Positions 17,105-25,616 are shown, counted from the stretch's first letter. The stretch is 27,204 nt of DNA from DTLC01 sp964555645 (GCA_964555645.1 CAZKTA010000028.1:1-27204), one strand, 5' to 3'. The notes: generated by a model not told the origin, from the letters alone. Program-made: numbers and translations.

Positions 17105-17905
17105 ATGACAACAGAAATTAAACTGGTTTCGACTGACTTTGACGGAACATTGTTTGTCGAGTTTGAAAACCCGCCCATACCGGTGCGGTTGCAACGGCTT
17201 TTAGCCGACTTGCAAATGCAAGGCACAAAATGGGTTGTTAATACCGGACGCGACATGTCCGGGCTTATGGAGGCACTAGGCCGCGCAAATGCGGCTGTCC
17301 AACCTGATTTCGTTGTACTTGTCGAGCGCGAAATCTACCTGCGTGACGGCACGCGTTATGTGCCACACGCGGAGTGGAACAGCAAGTGTAACCGGCTGCA
17401 TAAAGAATTATTCGAGCGCATCCGACCCGACCTGCCAAAGCTAGCTGAGTGGATCACAAGCCGGTTCAAGGCCACAGTTTACCAAGACCCGTACTCGCCG
17501 TTGTGCTTGTTGGCCGGCAACAATGGCGACGCAGACCGCATCCACGAATTCCTCGAACAGTACGCGCGCACAGTCCCTGGCCTAGCAGTTGTGCGGAACG
17601 ACGTCTACGCGCGGTTCAGTCATGAAGCCTTCAGCAAAGGTACGGCTCTGGCCGAGATTAGCCGCGTATTAGGGCTTGGGCCTGAAAACGTCTTTGCCGT
17701 TGGCGACCACTTGAACGATCTGCCAATGTTAAAGCTCGAATACGCGCGTTGGCTGGCAGCGCCGGCTAATGCAATCGCTCAGGTCAAGCAAGCGGTTGCT
17801 GCGCAAAACGGGTACATCGCCAGCTTACCCAACGGCAGCGGCGTTGCAGAAGCACTTGAATTTTACTTGGCTGCGCAGCATCAATCTTCCAACACCAAAA
17901 GCTGA
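17105..17905 (+). CDS. HAD-superfamily phosphatase (Cof/type IIB)
   Basis: This 266-residue cytosolic phosphatase starts at the ATG at 17105 (MTTEIKLVSTDFDGTLF). HAD motif I is DFDGTL, with the nucleophile and acid aspartates. Motif II lies at VVNTGRD, motif III uses a Lys in EAFSKGTAL, and motif IV is VGDHLNDLPML. The cap between motifs II and III (about residues 70-180) is of the alpha/beta C2 type found in Cof-like and sucrose- or mannosyl-phosphate phosphatases. Substrates are probably sugar phosphates, but that is not determinable here. It is read from the strong promoter at 17047-17076 and shares its upstream region with the divergent coiled-coil gene. Confidence 0.87.
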   Translation: MTTEIKLVSTDFDGTLFVEFENPPIPVRLQRLLADLQMQGTKWVVNTGRDMSGLMEALGRANAAVQPDFVVLVEREIYLRDGTRYVPHAEWNSKCNRLHKELFERIRPDLPKLAEWITSRFKATVYQDPYSPLCLLAGNNGDADRIHEFLEQYARTVPGLAVVRNDVYARFSHEAFSKGTALAEISRVLGLGPENVFAVGDHLNDLPMLKLEYARWLAAPANAIAQVKQAVAAQNGYIASLPNGSGVAEALEFYLAAQHQSSNTKS

Positions 17906-18015
17906 GTATGACTCCTTTGGATCGCCCAAGACTCGAGCGCTTTCACAGTTTAACTATACAACCCACAAAGGCGTTCATGACCCAACGGTTCAACACTTAA
18001 ATGTTTTGACACACC

Positions 18016-18537
18016 ATGCCAATCTACGAGTTCGCTTGTCAAAAGTGCCGACGGATCTACAGCTTCCTTTCGAAGCGCGTTGACCCGGGCCGGCTGCCCA
18101 CTTGCCCAAAGTGCGGCAACAAAGACATGGTCAAACAAATCAGCCGCTTCAGCGCACTCAAACATGTAGACGAACCAAAAACAACAGACAAAACCGCCGA
18201 AGGCCCAAAGCCGCCCATGCCTGATATTGACGATGCGCGTGTCGAGCGCGTTATGCGCGAGCTCGAGCGCGACATCGAGCACTTAGACGAAAATAACCCG
18301 CGGCACATGGCCTACATGATGAAAAAAATTAAGGAGGTCATGCCGGCTGGCTCGGTCCCGAAAGAACTCGATGAAGCAATCAAACGCCTCGAAGCCGGCG
18401 AAGACCCTGAAAAAATCGAAGAAGACATGGGCGATGTGCTGGGTGAATTCCTCGGTGGACCGCCTGATGAAGATGATGAATTCGGCGGTAGCGGCATGGG
18501 CGGGTACACCCACGACCCCGGCCTGTACGATTACTGA
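18016..18537 (+). CDS. FmdB-type zinc-ribbon protein with long acidic C-terminal extension
   Basis: This 173-residue protein has the N-terminus (MPIYEFACQKCRRIYSFLSK, then LPTCPKCGNKDMVKQISRF) of a FmdB/CxxC_CxxC_SSSS zinc ribbon, with two CxxC pairs that should bind one Zn2+. Family members are usually shorter, often around 70-110 residues. Here a helical acidic region follows (RVERVMRELERDIEHLDENN, EVMPAGSVPKELDEAIKRLE, DPEKIEEDMGDVLGEFLG) and ends in a Gly/Asp-rich tail (DEDDEFGGSGMGGYTHDPGL). The family was named for formamidase regulation, but its role is mostly unknown. It lies 110 bp after the HAD gene on the same strand. Confidence 0.85.
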   Translation: MPIYEFACQKCRRIYSFLSKRVDPGRLPTCPKCGNKDMVKQISRFSALKHVDEPKTTDKTAEGPKPPMPDIDDARVERVMRELERDIEHLDENNPRHMAYMMKKIKEVMPAGSVPKELDEAIKRLEAGEDPEKIEEDMGDVLGEFLGGPPDEDDEFGGSGMGGYTHDPGLYDY

Positions 18538-18538
18538 A

Positions 18539-18563
18539 CACGCAAAGGTCGTGCGTGAACATT
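18539..18563 (+). terminator. Weak hairpin after the FmdB-type gene
   Basis: CACGCA and TGCGTG can pair six bases around a seven-base loop directly after the stop codon, followed by AACATTTT. The stem is short and the T run is only four bases, so this is a tentative terminator. Confidence 0.25.
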
Positions 18564-18717
18564 TTCAGGTGCTAAACGCCGCACGGCTTATGTCATGTGC
18601 AGCACTGGGTGCGGCAGCACAGCTATAAGGCTCAAACCTGGTAACTCGGGCAAATAGTCAAGAACTGAGCGAACCTCTCGCGGAAAGAACAATTGCAAGT
18701 TGCGCCCGCACTATATC

Positions 18718-20265
18718 TCACCACCAATAATGGACTTTGTATGTAACAGTCTTTTCCTCGTCTGGCGCCACTTGGACGCGGAATTCGATTGTGTTCGCGT
18801 CGGTCTTGAGGAACACATGCGATTTTTCGGTGATCTCCCAGTTTTTTCCCCGGTACAGATGCTCGACAACACGGATTTCGACCGGTTCAGTTTTTCGATT
18901 TCGCAGCTTGATCTGGAACCATTCATCCAGCCTCTTCCCCGCAGGGTCAATCCAGTATCCGGTGCGCTTGCGCTCGCCTACAATGTCGAATGCGTTTCCG
19001 ATAAACACACGGACCAACTCGCCGCGCGGGGTATGGTCAATTACGTCCTCACCCACAAACTCGAGCTGGCCGTCGGTGTCACGGCGATAAAACCGTACCC
19101 GCCCCTCAGGCAGCGGTATGCCGAGGTTGTTGGTGTCGGAATTCATAAATTCGCGCATTACCTGTATCTTGGTATTGCACTCAGTGCCGTAGTCGCTATC
19201 GTGCCGTATTGCTTCGTAGTCCCAACTGCGATACTGCCTGGTGTCGAGCTTTGCGCCATCGTAAACGTACACTGACTCAGACTTGATACCCGTGGCGCGC
19301 GCGAACTCGACTTGTTTGGTCTCGCGGTCGCGGAGGGTTGTGGGCCGCTCGAGTGTGTAAAGATGATATTCTTCAAACGCTTTTTCGGTCACTGGTGGTG
19401 TCGGTGGCGCACCGCCAAGAGCTACTACAGCTCGGTAAGGCACAACCTCTTCACGCTGGATTTTTTGCACATCCCCCGCCATGAGCTTGATTTTTGCATT
19501 CTCGAACGATCTACCGCTTTGGTTGTCAATGGTTACCCAGCCGACTAAATCCACAGTGTCGCCTCTCTCAGGCGCTACAACGTTGTAATCGGCTTGCCAG
19601 CTCATGCCGCCGGTGACGTAGCTCAGCTCGGCATCGAACCTGCCGGGTGTGTCTGTGTGGATAAGCCAGGTAAGTGTCGGCTTGAGGATTGTGTCATCGC
19701 CAAGGCTCGGAAACAACGGTTGACCCGGCAGACCAAATCTGATTTTGCCATCCACCTCGACTATTGGCTGGCCCGTGCCCGGGCTGTGAGCCAAGGCCGA
19801 CTGCCGAATCCAATATTCCTGACCGTACGTACCTCGTGCCATATAATGTGGCACGTAGCCGCTGCGTATGATTTTGCCACGTATGATCTCGCGTTGCTGT
19901 TTACCATCCAACTGCTTGAACGTCTCGAACTCGATCATCTTGCCCTCGAACAGCGACAACAACAGTTCCTGCGAGAGCGGGTCAGCACGGTAGTTTTGCT
20001 CCAGGATTCGCAGTGTGCGTTTGCCGGTTGGATCGTGCAGGATCACCGAGCTAGGCTCAAGATGCATTGTTGCGTCAGTGTATTCGACACGGTTCACCCC
20101 CTGCTTTAGATCAAGCGTGACCGTGTCGCGCACAACTGCGAAGTTTTGGTTGTAGATTGTCAAAGCCGGCCCGCCAAAACTACGCATCGCAAACAAGCCA
20201 GTAACACCGAAAATCAGGCTCAGAGTCTTCAGACTCGTTCGCAAGTAGTTGGTTTTCTTCTGCAT
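18718..20265 (-). CDS. Secreted DUF4139 domain protein
   Basis: This is a 515-residue exported protein. The N-terminus (LKTLSLIFGVTGLFAMRSFGG) is a signal peptide. The mature part begins ALTIYNQNFAVVRDTVTLDL, which resembles the N-terminal beta domain of DUF4139/DUF4140 proteins. The central beta-rich part has LSYVTGGMSWQADYNVVAPE, VDLVGWVTIDNQSGRSFENA and KIKLMAGDV, the conserved DUF4139 core. The C-terminus reads GLPLPEG-like LGIPLPEGRVRFYRRDTDGQ, then VRVFIGNAFDIVGERKRT and EEKTVTYKVHYWW. The family is widespread among secreted bacterial proteins and has no established activity. It is downstream of the tRNA-Leu gene on the same strand, 68 bp away; no functional link is implied. Confidence 0.85.
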   Translation of the reverse strand: MQKKTNYLRTSLKTLSLIFGVTGLFAMRSFGGPALTIYNQNFAVVRDTVTLDLKQGVNRVEYTDATMHLEPSSVILHDPTGKRTLRILEQNYRADPLSQELLLSLFEGKMIEFETFKQLDGKQQREIIRGKIIRSGYVPHYMARGTYGQEYWIRQSALAHSPGTGQPIVEVDGKIRFGLPGQPLFPSLGDDTILKPTLTWLIHTDTPGRFDAELSYVTGGMSWQADYNVVAPERGDTVDLVGWVTIDNQSGRSFENAKIKLMAGDVQKIQREEVVPYRAVVALGGAPPTPPVTEKAFEEYHLYTLERPTTLRDRETKQVEFARATGIKSESVYVYDGAKLDTRQYRSWDYEAIRHDSDYGTECNTKIQVMREFMNSDTNNLGIPLPEGRVRFYRRDTDGQLEFVGEDVIDHTPRGELVRVFIGNAFDIVGERKRTGYWIDPAGKRLDEWFQIKLRNRKTEPVEIRVVEHLYRGKNWEITEKSHVFLKTDANTIEFRVQVAPDEEKTVTYKVHYWW

Positions 20266-20333
20266 AAGTGCCGATTGATTAGACGGTTCGACGCCGTTAT
20301 TGCTCCTGCAAAATTCACAGCAGGTCTTCGGTC

Positions 20334-20421
20334 TGGTGCCGGTGGCGGGACTCGAACCCGCACGACTTTTTACGGTCCCAGGATTTTAAGTCCTGTGCGT
20401 CTTCCATTTCGCCACACCGGC
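20334..20421 (-). tRNA. tRNA-Leu (anticodon UAA)
   Basis: This is a class II tRNA with a long variable arm. The acceptor stem GCCGGTG (20415-20421) pairs with CACCGGC (20338-20344), followed by discriminator A and an encoded CCA (20334-20336). The anticodon stem CAGGA/TCCTG holds the loop CTTAAAA, giving anticodon TAA (plus-strand 20386-20388), which reads leucine UUA and UUG. The T arm is GCGGG TTCGAGT CCCGC. The D arm and a variable arm of about 14 bases fit leucine. The gene looks complete and functional. Confidence 0.96.
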
Positions 20422-20935
20422 ACAGTCCGTCTGTACAACGCAAAACACTAATCCCTATCTCAGCCAGATAAAAGCGGAAAAAAGAGGCCTGAATCACCGA
20501 GACCTTCCCAGCTACGGCTCACCCAACAACACATAGCTCCTGCAGTTGCAGGCTGCACTGCCAGCTGCGCACTATGGCTCTGCCGCACTCGCGCATGATT
20601 TGAGTGCGCCGAGGGCCGCATAGCCGCATGCCGCCGAAAGTTAAACCCCAAAGAAATGAAGAACAAAGAGTATGTAAGGACCTGGAAAGAATCCACTGCG
20701 CGGCCTGCATTATGCTGGCAGACGCAACCCACGCATTTGCCAAAGCCAAGTTGAGGTTACCCGAGCAATCCAATATCCTAAGTGCAAATAGCACGCGAGC
20801 ATTCCATTGCTCACTGAATCTATACCTTTGCAAGCGCAGGAGCCCGATCGCCAGCCAAACTGCGTTTCTCAAGTGCAATGACACCCACACGCAACTAACT
20901 ATTGGCAGCGGTGTTTAAAGGTGTAAATTAGCAAC
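20422..20935. other. Intergenic region upstream of the GspC-like gene
   Basis: About 510 bases hold no gene I can support; open frames on either strand lack ribosome sites and recognisable sequence. A short dyad CCTGCA GT TGCAGG lies near 20537-20550. The promoters of the divergent tRNA-Leu and GspC-like genes must lie here, but I could not assign boxes with confidence. Confidence 0.4.
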
Positions 20936-21817
20936 ATGAAACAGCGCGTTACATTGCCGCTGTGGTTTGTGTGCGTGGCAATCACTTTGCCGTGTTTGCA
21001 AACGGTTTCTGTTGAAACCGGCGCAAATCCATACCAGTCAATTATCGACAGAAACGTTTTTGGCCTTAAACCACCAGCGCCACCGCCAGACCCAACAAAG
21101 GAAGAAGTCAAAATTCCCAAGGTACAACTCATCGGTATTGCCAGCGTGTTCGGCAAAAAAACTGCCCTCATAAAATTCATTGAGCCGCCTAAACCTGGGC
21201 AACCCATCCCGCAAGAACCGTTGGTCTTGTCTGAAGGCGAAGCTGCACAAGAAATCGAAGTAGTCGAAATAGACGAAAAAGCCGGTCTTGCGAAAATACT
21301 AAACAAGGGCAAACCGACTACGCTCGATATCAAAGATTTCATGGCAACACTACCCGGCAGTTCAGGTGGAGTACCACTACCGGCTGGCGGCCTCGGCGCA
21401 CCGCCAACAGGCCCGCGTATGGCATCTTTACAACCGCAAAGACAGCCTGGGTTGCCCACACCTGCACCTGCGCCACAGCCGCAACCCGGCGTGCCTAATC
21501 CACAAGCTGTGACCGACGGCCAGCGTGGACCAAACCCACAGGCGCACGTTGGCGGTGTATCAACAGTACAACAGCAACCCGGACACAGTGGTGAGTTATC
21601 TCTTTCAACCGTACCGAACATCCCACAACGACCCATCCGCACCCCCGAACCACCACAAATACCATACGAACAACAGGTCATATTGATCGAACTCGAACGC
21701 GAACGTACGCGTGACCTATTCTTGCGTGGTTTGTACCCGCCCTTGCCGCCAACTGAACTCACACCTGAGGAAGACCTTAAGTTGATCATGGCACCACCAC
21801 CGATGCCCGGGCAGTAA
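20936..21817 (+). CDS. GspC/PilP-like proline-rich exported protein
   Basis: This is a 293-residue protein. One N-terminal helix (LPLWFVCVAITLPCLQ) acts as signal anchor or signal peptide. Then NPYQSIIDRNVFGLKPPAPP resembles the RNLFG-type start of the homology region in type II secretion GspC. A small beta domain follows (KVQLIGIASVFGKKTALIKF, EIEVVEIDEKAGLAKILNKG), then a Pro/Gln/Gly-rich segment of about 100 residues with few charges, and finally a charged helix (VILIELERERTRDLFLRGLY). Such proteins recur in Verrucomicrobia, where I understand them as possible secretion-pathway components, but this copy has no secretin or pseudopilin gene beside it. The assignment is therefore tentative; the nucleotide start is preceded by AAAGGTG at a long distance. 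Confidence 0.6.
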   Translation: MKQRVTLPLWFVCVAITLPCLQTVSVETGANPYQSIIDRNVFGLKPPAPPPDPTKEEVKIPKVQLIGIASVFGKKTALIKFIEPPKPGQPIPQEPLVLSEGEAAQEIEVVEIDEKAGLAKILNKGKPTTLDIKDFMATLPGSSGGVPLPAGGLGAPPTGPRMASLQPQRQPGLPTPAPAPQPQPGVPNPQAVTDGQRGPNPQAHVGGVSTVQQQPGHSGELSLSTVPNIPQRPIRTPEPPQIPYEQQVILIELERERTRDLFLRGLYPPLPPTELTPEEDLKLIMAPPPMPGQ

Positions 21818-22129
21818 CAAAGATCAACATCACCCGCCTGACAGCTCGGAACAATTGAATTTCAGATATAGCCGCGGTTACGCTACTGCTGAACGAAAAG
21901 CAAAGTGTTGGCAACATCATGCTTGCAGCTCGGCTTCACAGGCACGACAGCTCTGCTCCTTCGCATCTCGTACAAACCCCACTCCATTGGATACGGTCGC
22001 TTTAGCGAACTGCCTCTAACGTTAAAGTAAACGTAAAGGGGCGCTGCGTCCAACGTCGCTCGGGTCCTGATGAGTTTTTCATTTGCCCGAGTCTATTTCA
22101 CCGCACCAAACACAATATTTCAGCGGCTT
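21818..22129. other. Intergenic region between convergent genes
   Basis: About 310 bases carry no supported gene. A six-base stem (CTCGGG with CCCGAG) around a large loop occurs near 22060-22090. It includes CTGATGAG, but the rest of a hammerhead ribozyme core is absent. Confidence 0.45.
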
Positions 22130-25099
22130 TTATCGCGTGGCTGCGGCGGCAACGACCTGAGTTGTAATGCCTTTTGGCAATTCAGACGGGCGTAATGCGC
22201 CCTCACGAACCATGATCCGCGCCAAGTAGTGCAGCTCTATTGACTCAGGTTCGAGTTGCAGTCCTCGTAGCAGGATTGTTCTTGCCCGATCTTGCTCACC
22301 TAACTGCAAGGCTGCTTTCACACCAAGTGCGGCATAGTAAGCTGCCGACCAGCCGGCCTCACGCACAGAGTAATTCGTCAGACTGACCAACAGATTCTCG
22401 ATGCTCTCGACCGCTGCGAGCTGGTTTGTTGGGTTTGTCTTAAGTACTGCCTCAGCAGTAAAAAGCGCATGCAATACCTGATTGGTCCGAGCTGCATCCG
22501 GCACGAAAAACACCGGATCATTTGTGCCGCGGAACACACACGGCATGGCAAGCAATGGGTACTGCTGAGGCCCAATATTGCCCTCGACAAGCATTCCGAT
22601 GTACGCTTGGAGACTTGGGTTAACAGACTGTGATTGCCCAGCGAAAATCTGGCTTAGGGTAAAAATGTCAACCGTGGCCAAGGCGCGATTCTTTTCCGGC
22701 GGTGCAAGGTCCATTTGCACGGTGCGCTCATCGAATCTTTGAAGTCCAAGTGCACGTTGGCCGTGGTACACATACAACGCTCGCGGCGCAACGTATTCTA
22801 GGATTGGATAGTTGTCACGCTGATACCGGCCCGGTGCCGCTACCGCAAACGCAGTCCGCTGCGAGGCAAGCTGACGCGTAAGCACCGTTACAGGCGTTGT
22901 CAGGCCTATCGAGGCGAGGTCGTTCCGTACCCACTCAAACTCGAACGCACGCTCGTAAACCGTCGGATCCGACCTCCACGGTTTGTCCGAGCCGAGCATG
23001 ATTATGTCACCACCTGCAACATCCCAGATTTCCATCACAGGGAACACACTTGCGAATGTGCGCAGAACAAGTTGCACCGTGTCGTCGTCCATCTCATAAA
23101 TCTGGAACCACTGTGCGATTATCCCACCTGGCTTGAGCCGGCTTGCAACGAGCTGATAAAACTCGCGGCTGAACACGCTGCCAATGCCAGCCATCCACGG
23201 ATTTGACGGTGCAGCCATGATAACATCGTATTTTTGCTGGCTAAGCTTGAACACGGTGCGTGCGTCTTCGTGATAAATGCGTGTGCGGCTGTTTGTCAGC
23301 ACACCGCGGTTCCACGGCTCGAAAAGTTTTGCCGCCCGCAGCACAGGCTCGCAATTGTCTGCCACCACAAGCCTTTCAATCGGGTACCCAAGCGCCGCGC
23401 CGGCCGTGATGCCGCTGCCGATGCCAAAACAAAATACATGCTTGCTTCCCGGTTTCACCAATAAAGGCAAATGGCCGAGCAACAGCTCTGTTGACCTGTC
23501 CCCGTATGCAGAAGCATCGGGTTTGCCGTTTATCCGTAAAACCAAGTCATCGCGACCGTCCGGCATTTTAATGCTTTCGACGGACACAGTTGCGTCCGGT
23601 GCGTCTTCGTAAAACAAGATTCGGACGGCTTTGCGCCGCTCGCGCAGTGCTTCTGGTGAGAACGCTTCGTTTGGCAATCTGAAAATCCCCGAACTAAGCA
23701 CGTGACGCCAGCCTTCGCTGCCTGTTGCGGCCACAAGCACAAGCAGACTCGTAATGACCATGCCCGCCAATGCAGCCATCCGTTTTAACGCAACCAGCGC
23801 TATCACCACAGCAACGCAGCTTAACACAAGCGCCAATGCCATGAACGACCCGCGCAACCCGATGTTTGGCATGAGCACAAATCCGGTCAATGTAACCCCC
23901 ACAACCGCACCAAGAGTGTTCCACGTCAGAAGACGCCCCACCCTATCGCCCAACAAAACCGATGTTTCCGAAACCACACGAATCCACAGCGGCAAAACTG
24001 ATCCCAACGCTGCGGCAGGCAAACCCAACACAAATATCGAAATTGCCGATATCAAAAACTGGTGATACCGGTACCCAACCGGCGACCGGCTCAGTCCACT
24101 CCGCGCGTATCTGTACAACTCGACCAGGTTCTCTATGTTAAACACCAACAGCCCGACCCACGCTGCCGCGCCAAGCACTAGCACTACTGTTGCAGTTTCT
24201 TTCGGCCACTGCCGACGCGGCGAAGCGATCGCTACGCTGCCCAGCCCGATCCCGAGAATAAACGCCATAAGCACAATCGAAAACGCCTGTAATGAGGCCC
24301 CAAAAATCAGGCTTAAACATCGCGATGCCAGTACTTCCAAACTCATTGAAACACCGCCTGTCAATGCAACCAACACACAACCCCAGCGAAACAATCGTGC
24401 GCCAGCGTCTGACGACGCCACATGCGTAGTCTGCGCTTGTTCAGCAGGTTGCGCCTCGTGTGCGCGCTCGGCCTTTTGCTTTTTTGCAATATTGATCGCC
24501 GCCAAACCGATCAAAACATTCGCAATTGCTGCTCCGGTAATTGTCGGCGGCATGCCGATTAACGGCACCAGGACAAACCCTGCCGACCACGCCCCAAATA
24601 CCGCCCCCAAGCTGTTAACCGCATAGAAAAGCGCCGAACGCCGGCCGGCCTCGAGCGAACTTTTCTGCAGCCAAGCTGCTATCATCGGCAAGGTCCCGCC
24701 CATTAAAACTGTCGGGCCGAGCAACAAACCGACGCTCAACACAGCTTTGAGCAATAACAACAACCCCGTGCGATCCAAAATGGTCGAGCCGATTGAAACA
24801 AAAACACTGTCGGCGAGCCTGTAAAGTCCTTGAAACAAGAATGCATAAATCCCTATCGCGATCTCTATGTAGCCGTACGCTGCCAGCGGTTTGCGGGTGC
24901 GGTCGGCAAAGCTGCCGAACAATCTGTTGCCAAGTGCAAGCCCACCCATGAATACGGCCAATACAACACTTTGCGCATGGATTGTACTCCCAAAAAGCAG
25001 TGACAGGTATTTGGACCAGACCACTTCGTATACCAGCGCGGTTGCACCTGAACAAAAGAAGAGCAGTAAAACGGTCATAGAGACATTTTTGTTGGACAT
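22130..25099 (-). CDS. Fused MFS-type transporter/spermidine synthase-like protein
   Basis: This 989-residue inner-membrane protein starts at an ATG (25097-25099) with GGGAGG eight bases upstream. The first roughly 470 residues form about a dozen or more membrane helices in two blocks (LLLFFCSGATALVYEVVWSK; GGVSMSLEVLASRCLSLIFG) separated by a charged linker. The next part is a soluble spermidine-synthase fold: FCFGIGSGITAGAALGY is the nucleotide-binding Gly-rich loop, followed by VVADNCEPVLRAAKLFEPWN, YDVIMAAPSNPWMAGIGS and RLKPGGIIAQWFQIYEM. The last ~130 residues are helical and TPR-like (AALGVKAALQLGEQDRARTI). Proteins of this fused class are common, but true polyamine synthesis is not shown for most. 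The Asp-Asn at the SAM-binding position (usual Glu/Asp) deserves caution. Confidence 0.85.
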   Translation of the reverse strand: MSNKNVSMTVLLLFFCSGATALVYEVVWSKYLSLLFGSTIHAQSVVLAVFMGGLALGNRLFGSFADRTRKPLAAYGYIEIAIGIYAFLFQGLYRLADSVFVSIGSTILDRTGLLLLLKAVLSVGLLLGPTVLMGGTLPMIAAWLQKSSLEAGRRSALFYAVNSLGAVFGAWSAGFVLVPLIGMPPTITGAAIANVLIGLAAINIAKKQKAERAHEAQPAEQAQTTHVASSDAGARLFRWGCVLVALTGGVSMSLEVLASRCLSLIFGASLQAFSIVLMAFILGIGLGSVAIASPRRQWPKETATVVLVLGAAAWVGLLVFNIENLVELYRYARSGLSRSPVGYRYHQFLISAISIFVLGLPAAALGSVLPLWIRVVSETSVLLGDRVGRLLTWNTLGAVVGVTLTGFVLMPNIGLRGSFMALALVLSCVAVVIALVALKRMAALAGMVITSLLVLVAATGSEGWRHVLSSGIFRLPNEAFSPEALRERRKAVRILFYEDAPDATVSVESIKMPDGRDDLVLRINGKPDASAYGDRSTELLLGHLPLLVKPGSKHVFCFGIGSGITAGAALGYPIERLVVADNCEPVLRAAKLFEPWNRGVLTNSRTRIYHEDARTVFKLSQQKYDVIMAAPSNPWMAGIGSVFSREFYQLVASRLKPGGIIAQWFQIYEMDDDTVQLVLRTFASVFPVMEIWDVAGGDIIMLGSDKPWRSDPTVYERAFEFEWVRNDLASIGLTTPVTVLTRQLASQRTAFAVAAPGRYQRDNYPILEYVAPRALYVYHGQRALGLQRFDERTVQMDLAPPEKNRALATVDIFTLSQIFAGQSQSVNPSLQAYIGMLVEGNIGPQQYPLLAMPCVFRGTNDPVFFVPDAARTNQVLHALFTAEAVLKTNPTNQLAAVESIENLLVSLTNYSVREAGWSAAYYAALGVKAALQLGEQDRARTILLRGLQLEPESIELHYLARIMVREGALRPSELPKGITTQVVAAAATR

Positions 25100-25107
25100 G
25101 CTTATAA

Positions 25108-25113
25108 CCTCCC
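25108..25113 (-). promoter_or_regulatory. Ribosome-binding site of the MFS/spermidine synthase-like gene
   Basis: GGGAGG, read on the minus strand, lies eight bases before the ATG. It fixes the start of the fused membrane protein. Confidence 0.65.
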
Positions 25114-25195
25114 GGCGGTGCGGTGTCCATGCTTTTTCAGGCCGCAGACAGCCATCGCCATCGTAATAGCATGCCTCGCTATTGAAAAAACCGTT

Positions 25196-25216
25196 GGTAG
25201 TCCTGCACCTGCAGGA
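25196..25216 (+). repeat. REP-like element e0 with a different palindrome
   Basis: The head GGTAG (25196-25200) is followed by TCCTGCA CC TGCAGGA, a perfect 7-bp dyad. It shares only the head with the other elements, not the arm sequence. Confidence 0.55.
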
Positions 25217-25277
25217 TCGCCGGAGCTAAGCGCAAAATCATCTCTGTTACAAGCCCAGGTGCAGAAAAGGAGCAGAC

Positions 25278-25301
25278 GGCTTGAGGCCAGCCAGCCCTAC
25301 C
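25278..25301 (-). repeat. REP-like element e1, degenerate
   Basis: Read on the minus strand it has the head GGTAGGG and an imperfect inverted repeat ending CAAGCC. Several arm pairs are mismatched. Confidence 0.45.
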
Positions 25302-25311
25302 AAAAATGTAC

Positions 25312-25339
25312 GGACGCATGAGACTATGCGTGTCTGCCA
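25312..25339 (-). repeat. REP-like element e2, mutated head
   Basis: The arms are GGACGCATG and a matching CATGCGT-like arm with one change (TATGCGT). The head is altered to GGCAGACACGC on the minus strand. Confidence 0.55.
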
Positions 25340-25370
25340 CAAAAAATGGGTACATAAGACAGAGAGAACC

Positions 25371-25397
25371 GGACGCATGAGGCCATGCGTCCCTACC
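25371..25397 (-). repeat. REP-like element e3, perfect
   Basis: Perfect 9-bp arms GGACGCATG and CATGCGTCC surround AGGC; on the minus strand the head is GGTAGGG. Confidence 0.8.
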
Positions 25398-25408
25398 CCG
25401 TGAAAGGT

Positions 25409-25447
25409 TTTGGTGTCCGCTCCGGACACATGAGGCCATATGCCTCC
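25409..25447. repeat. Overlapping REP-like elements e4 and a GGTG-headed dyad
   Basis: A plus-strand dyad GTGTCCG CTC CGGACAC (25413-25429), preceded by TTTG, overlaps a decayed minus element GGACACATG AGGC CATATGCC (25424-25447). The two share the same inverted arm, suggesting one template element and later drift. Confidence 0.5.
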
Positions 25448-25463
25448 ACAAAAAAATTTCACC

Positions 25464-25481
25464 GGTAGGGACGCCGCGGCG
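25464..25481 (+). repeat. REP-like element e5, short core
   Basis: The head GGTAGGG is followed by the 10-bp palindrome CGCCGCGGCG. The distal arm GCGTCC is missing. Confidence 0.6.
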
Positions 25482-25539
25482 AATAAACCTGGGCAATGGA
25501 CCTTGGCACCAAAAGGTGCTTCCACAAAAAAATTTCATT

Positions 25540-25565
25540 GGTAGGGTCGGCTCGCCGAGCCGACC
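25540..25565 (+). repeat. REP-like element e6, arm-swapped
   Basis: After GGTAG(GG) the arms are GGTCGGCTCG and CGAGCCGACC around a single C. Both arms differ from the usual GGACGCCTCG/CGAGGCGTCC at matching positions. Confidence 0.8.
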
Positions 25566-25570
25566 AAAAT

Positions 25571-25601
25571 GTCCGAACACATGGGACCATGCGTGCCTGC
25601 C
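25571..25601 (-). repeat. REP-like element e7, decayed
   Basis: A decayed minus copy with arms ACACATGG and CCATGCGT and a head changed to GGCAGGC. Confidence 0.5.
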
Positions 25602-25616
25602 TTTTTGGATGAATGT

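Noticed and set aside
20519..20890. Minus-strand 123-codon open frame upstream of the GspC-like gene
   Set aside because: Its sequence looks like a non-coding translation (many Cys, Trp and Arg, no domain pattern) and has no ribosome site.
22060..22095. CTGATGAG inside a stem, suggesting a hammerhead ribozyme
   Set aside because: The GAAA part of the core and stems II and III are missing.
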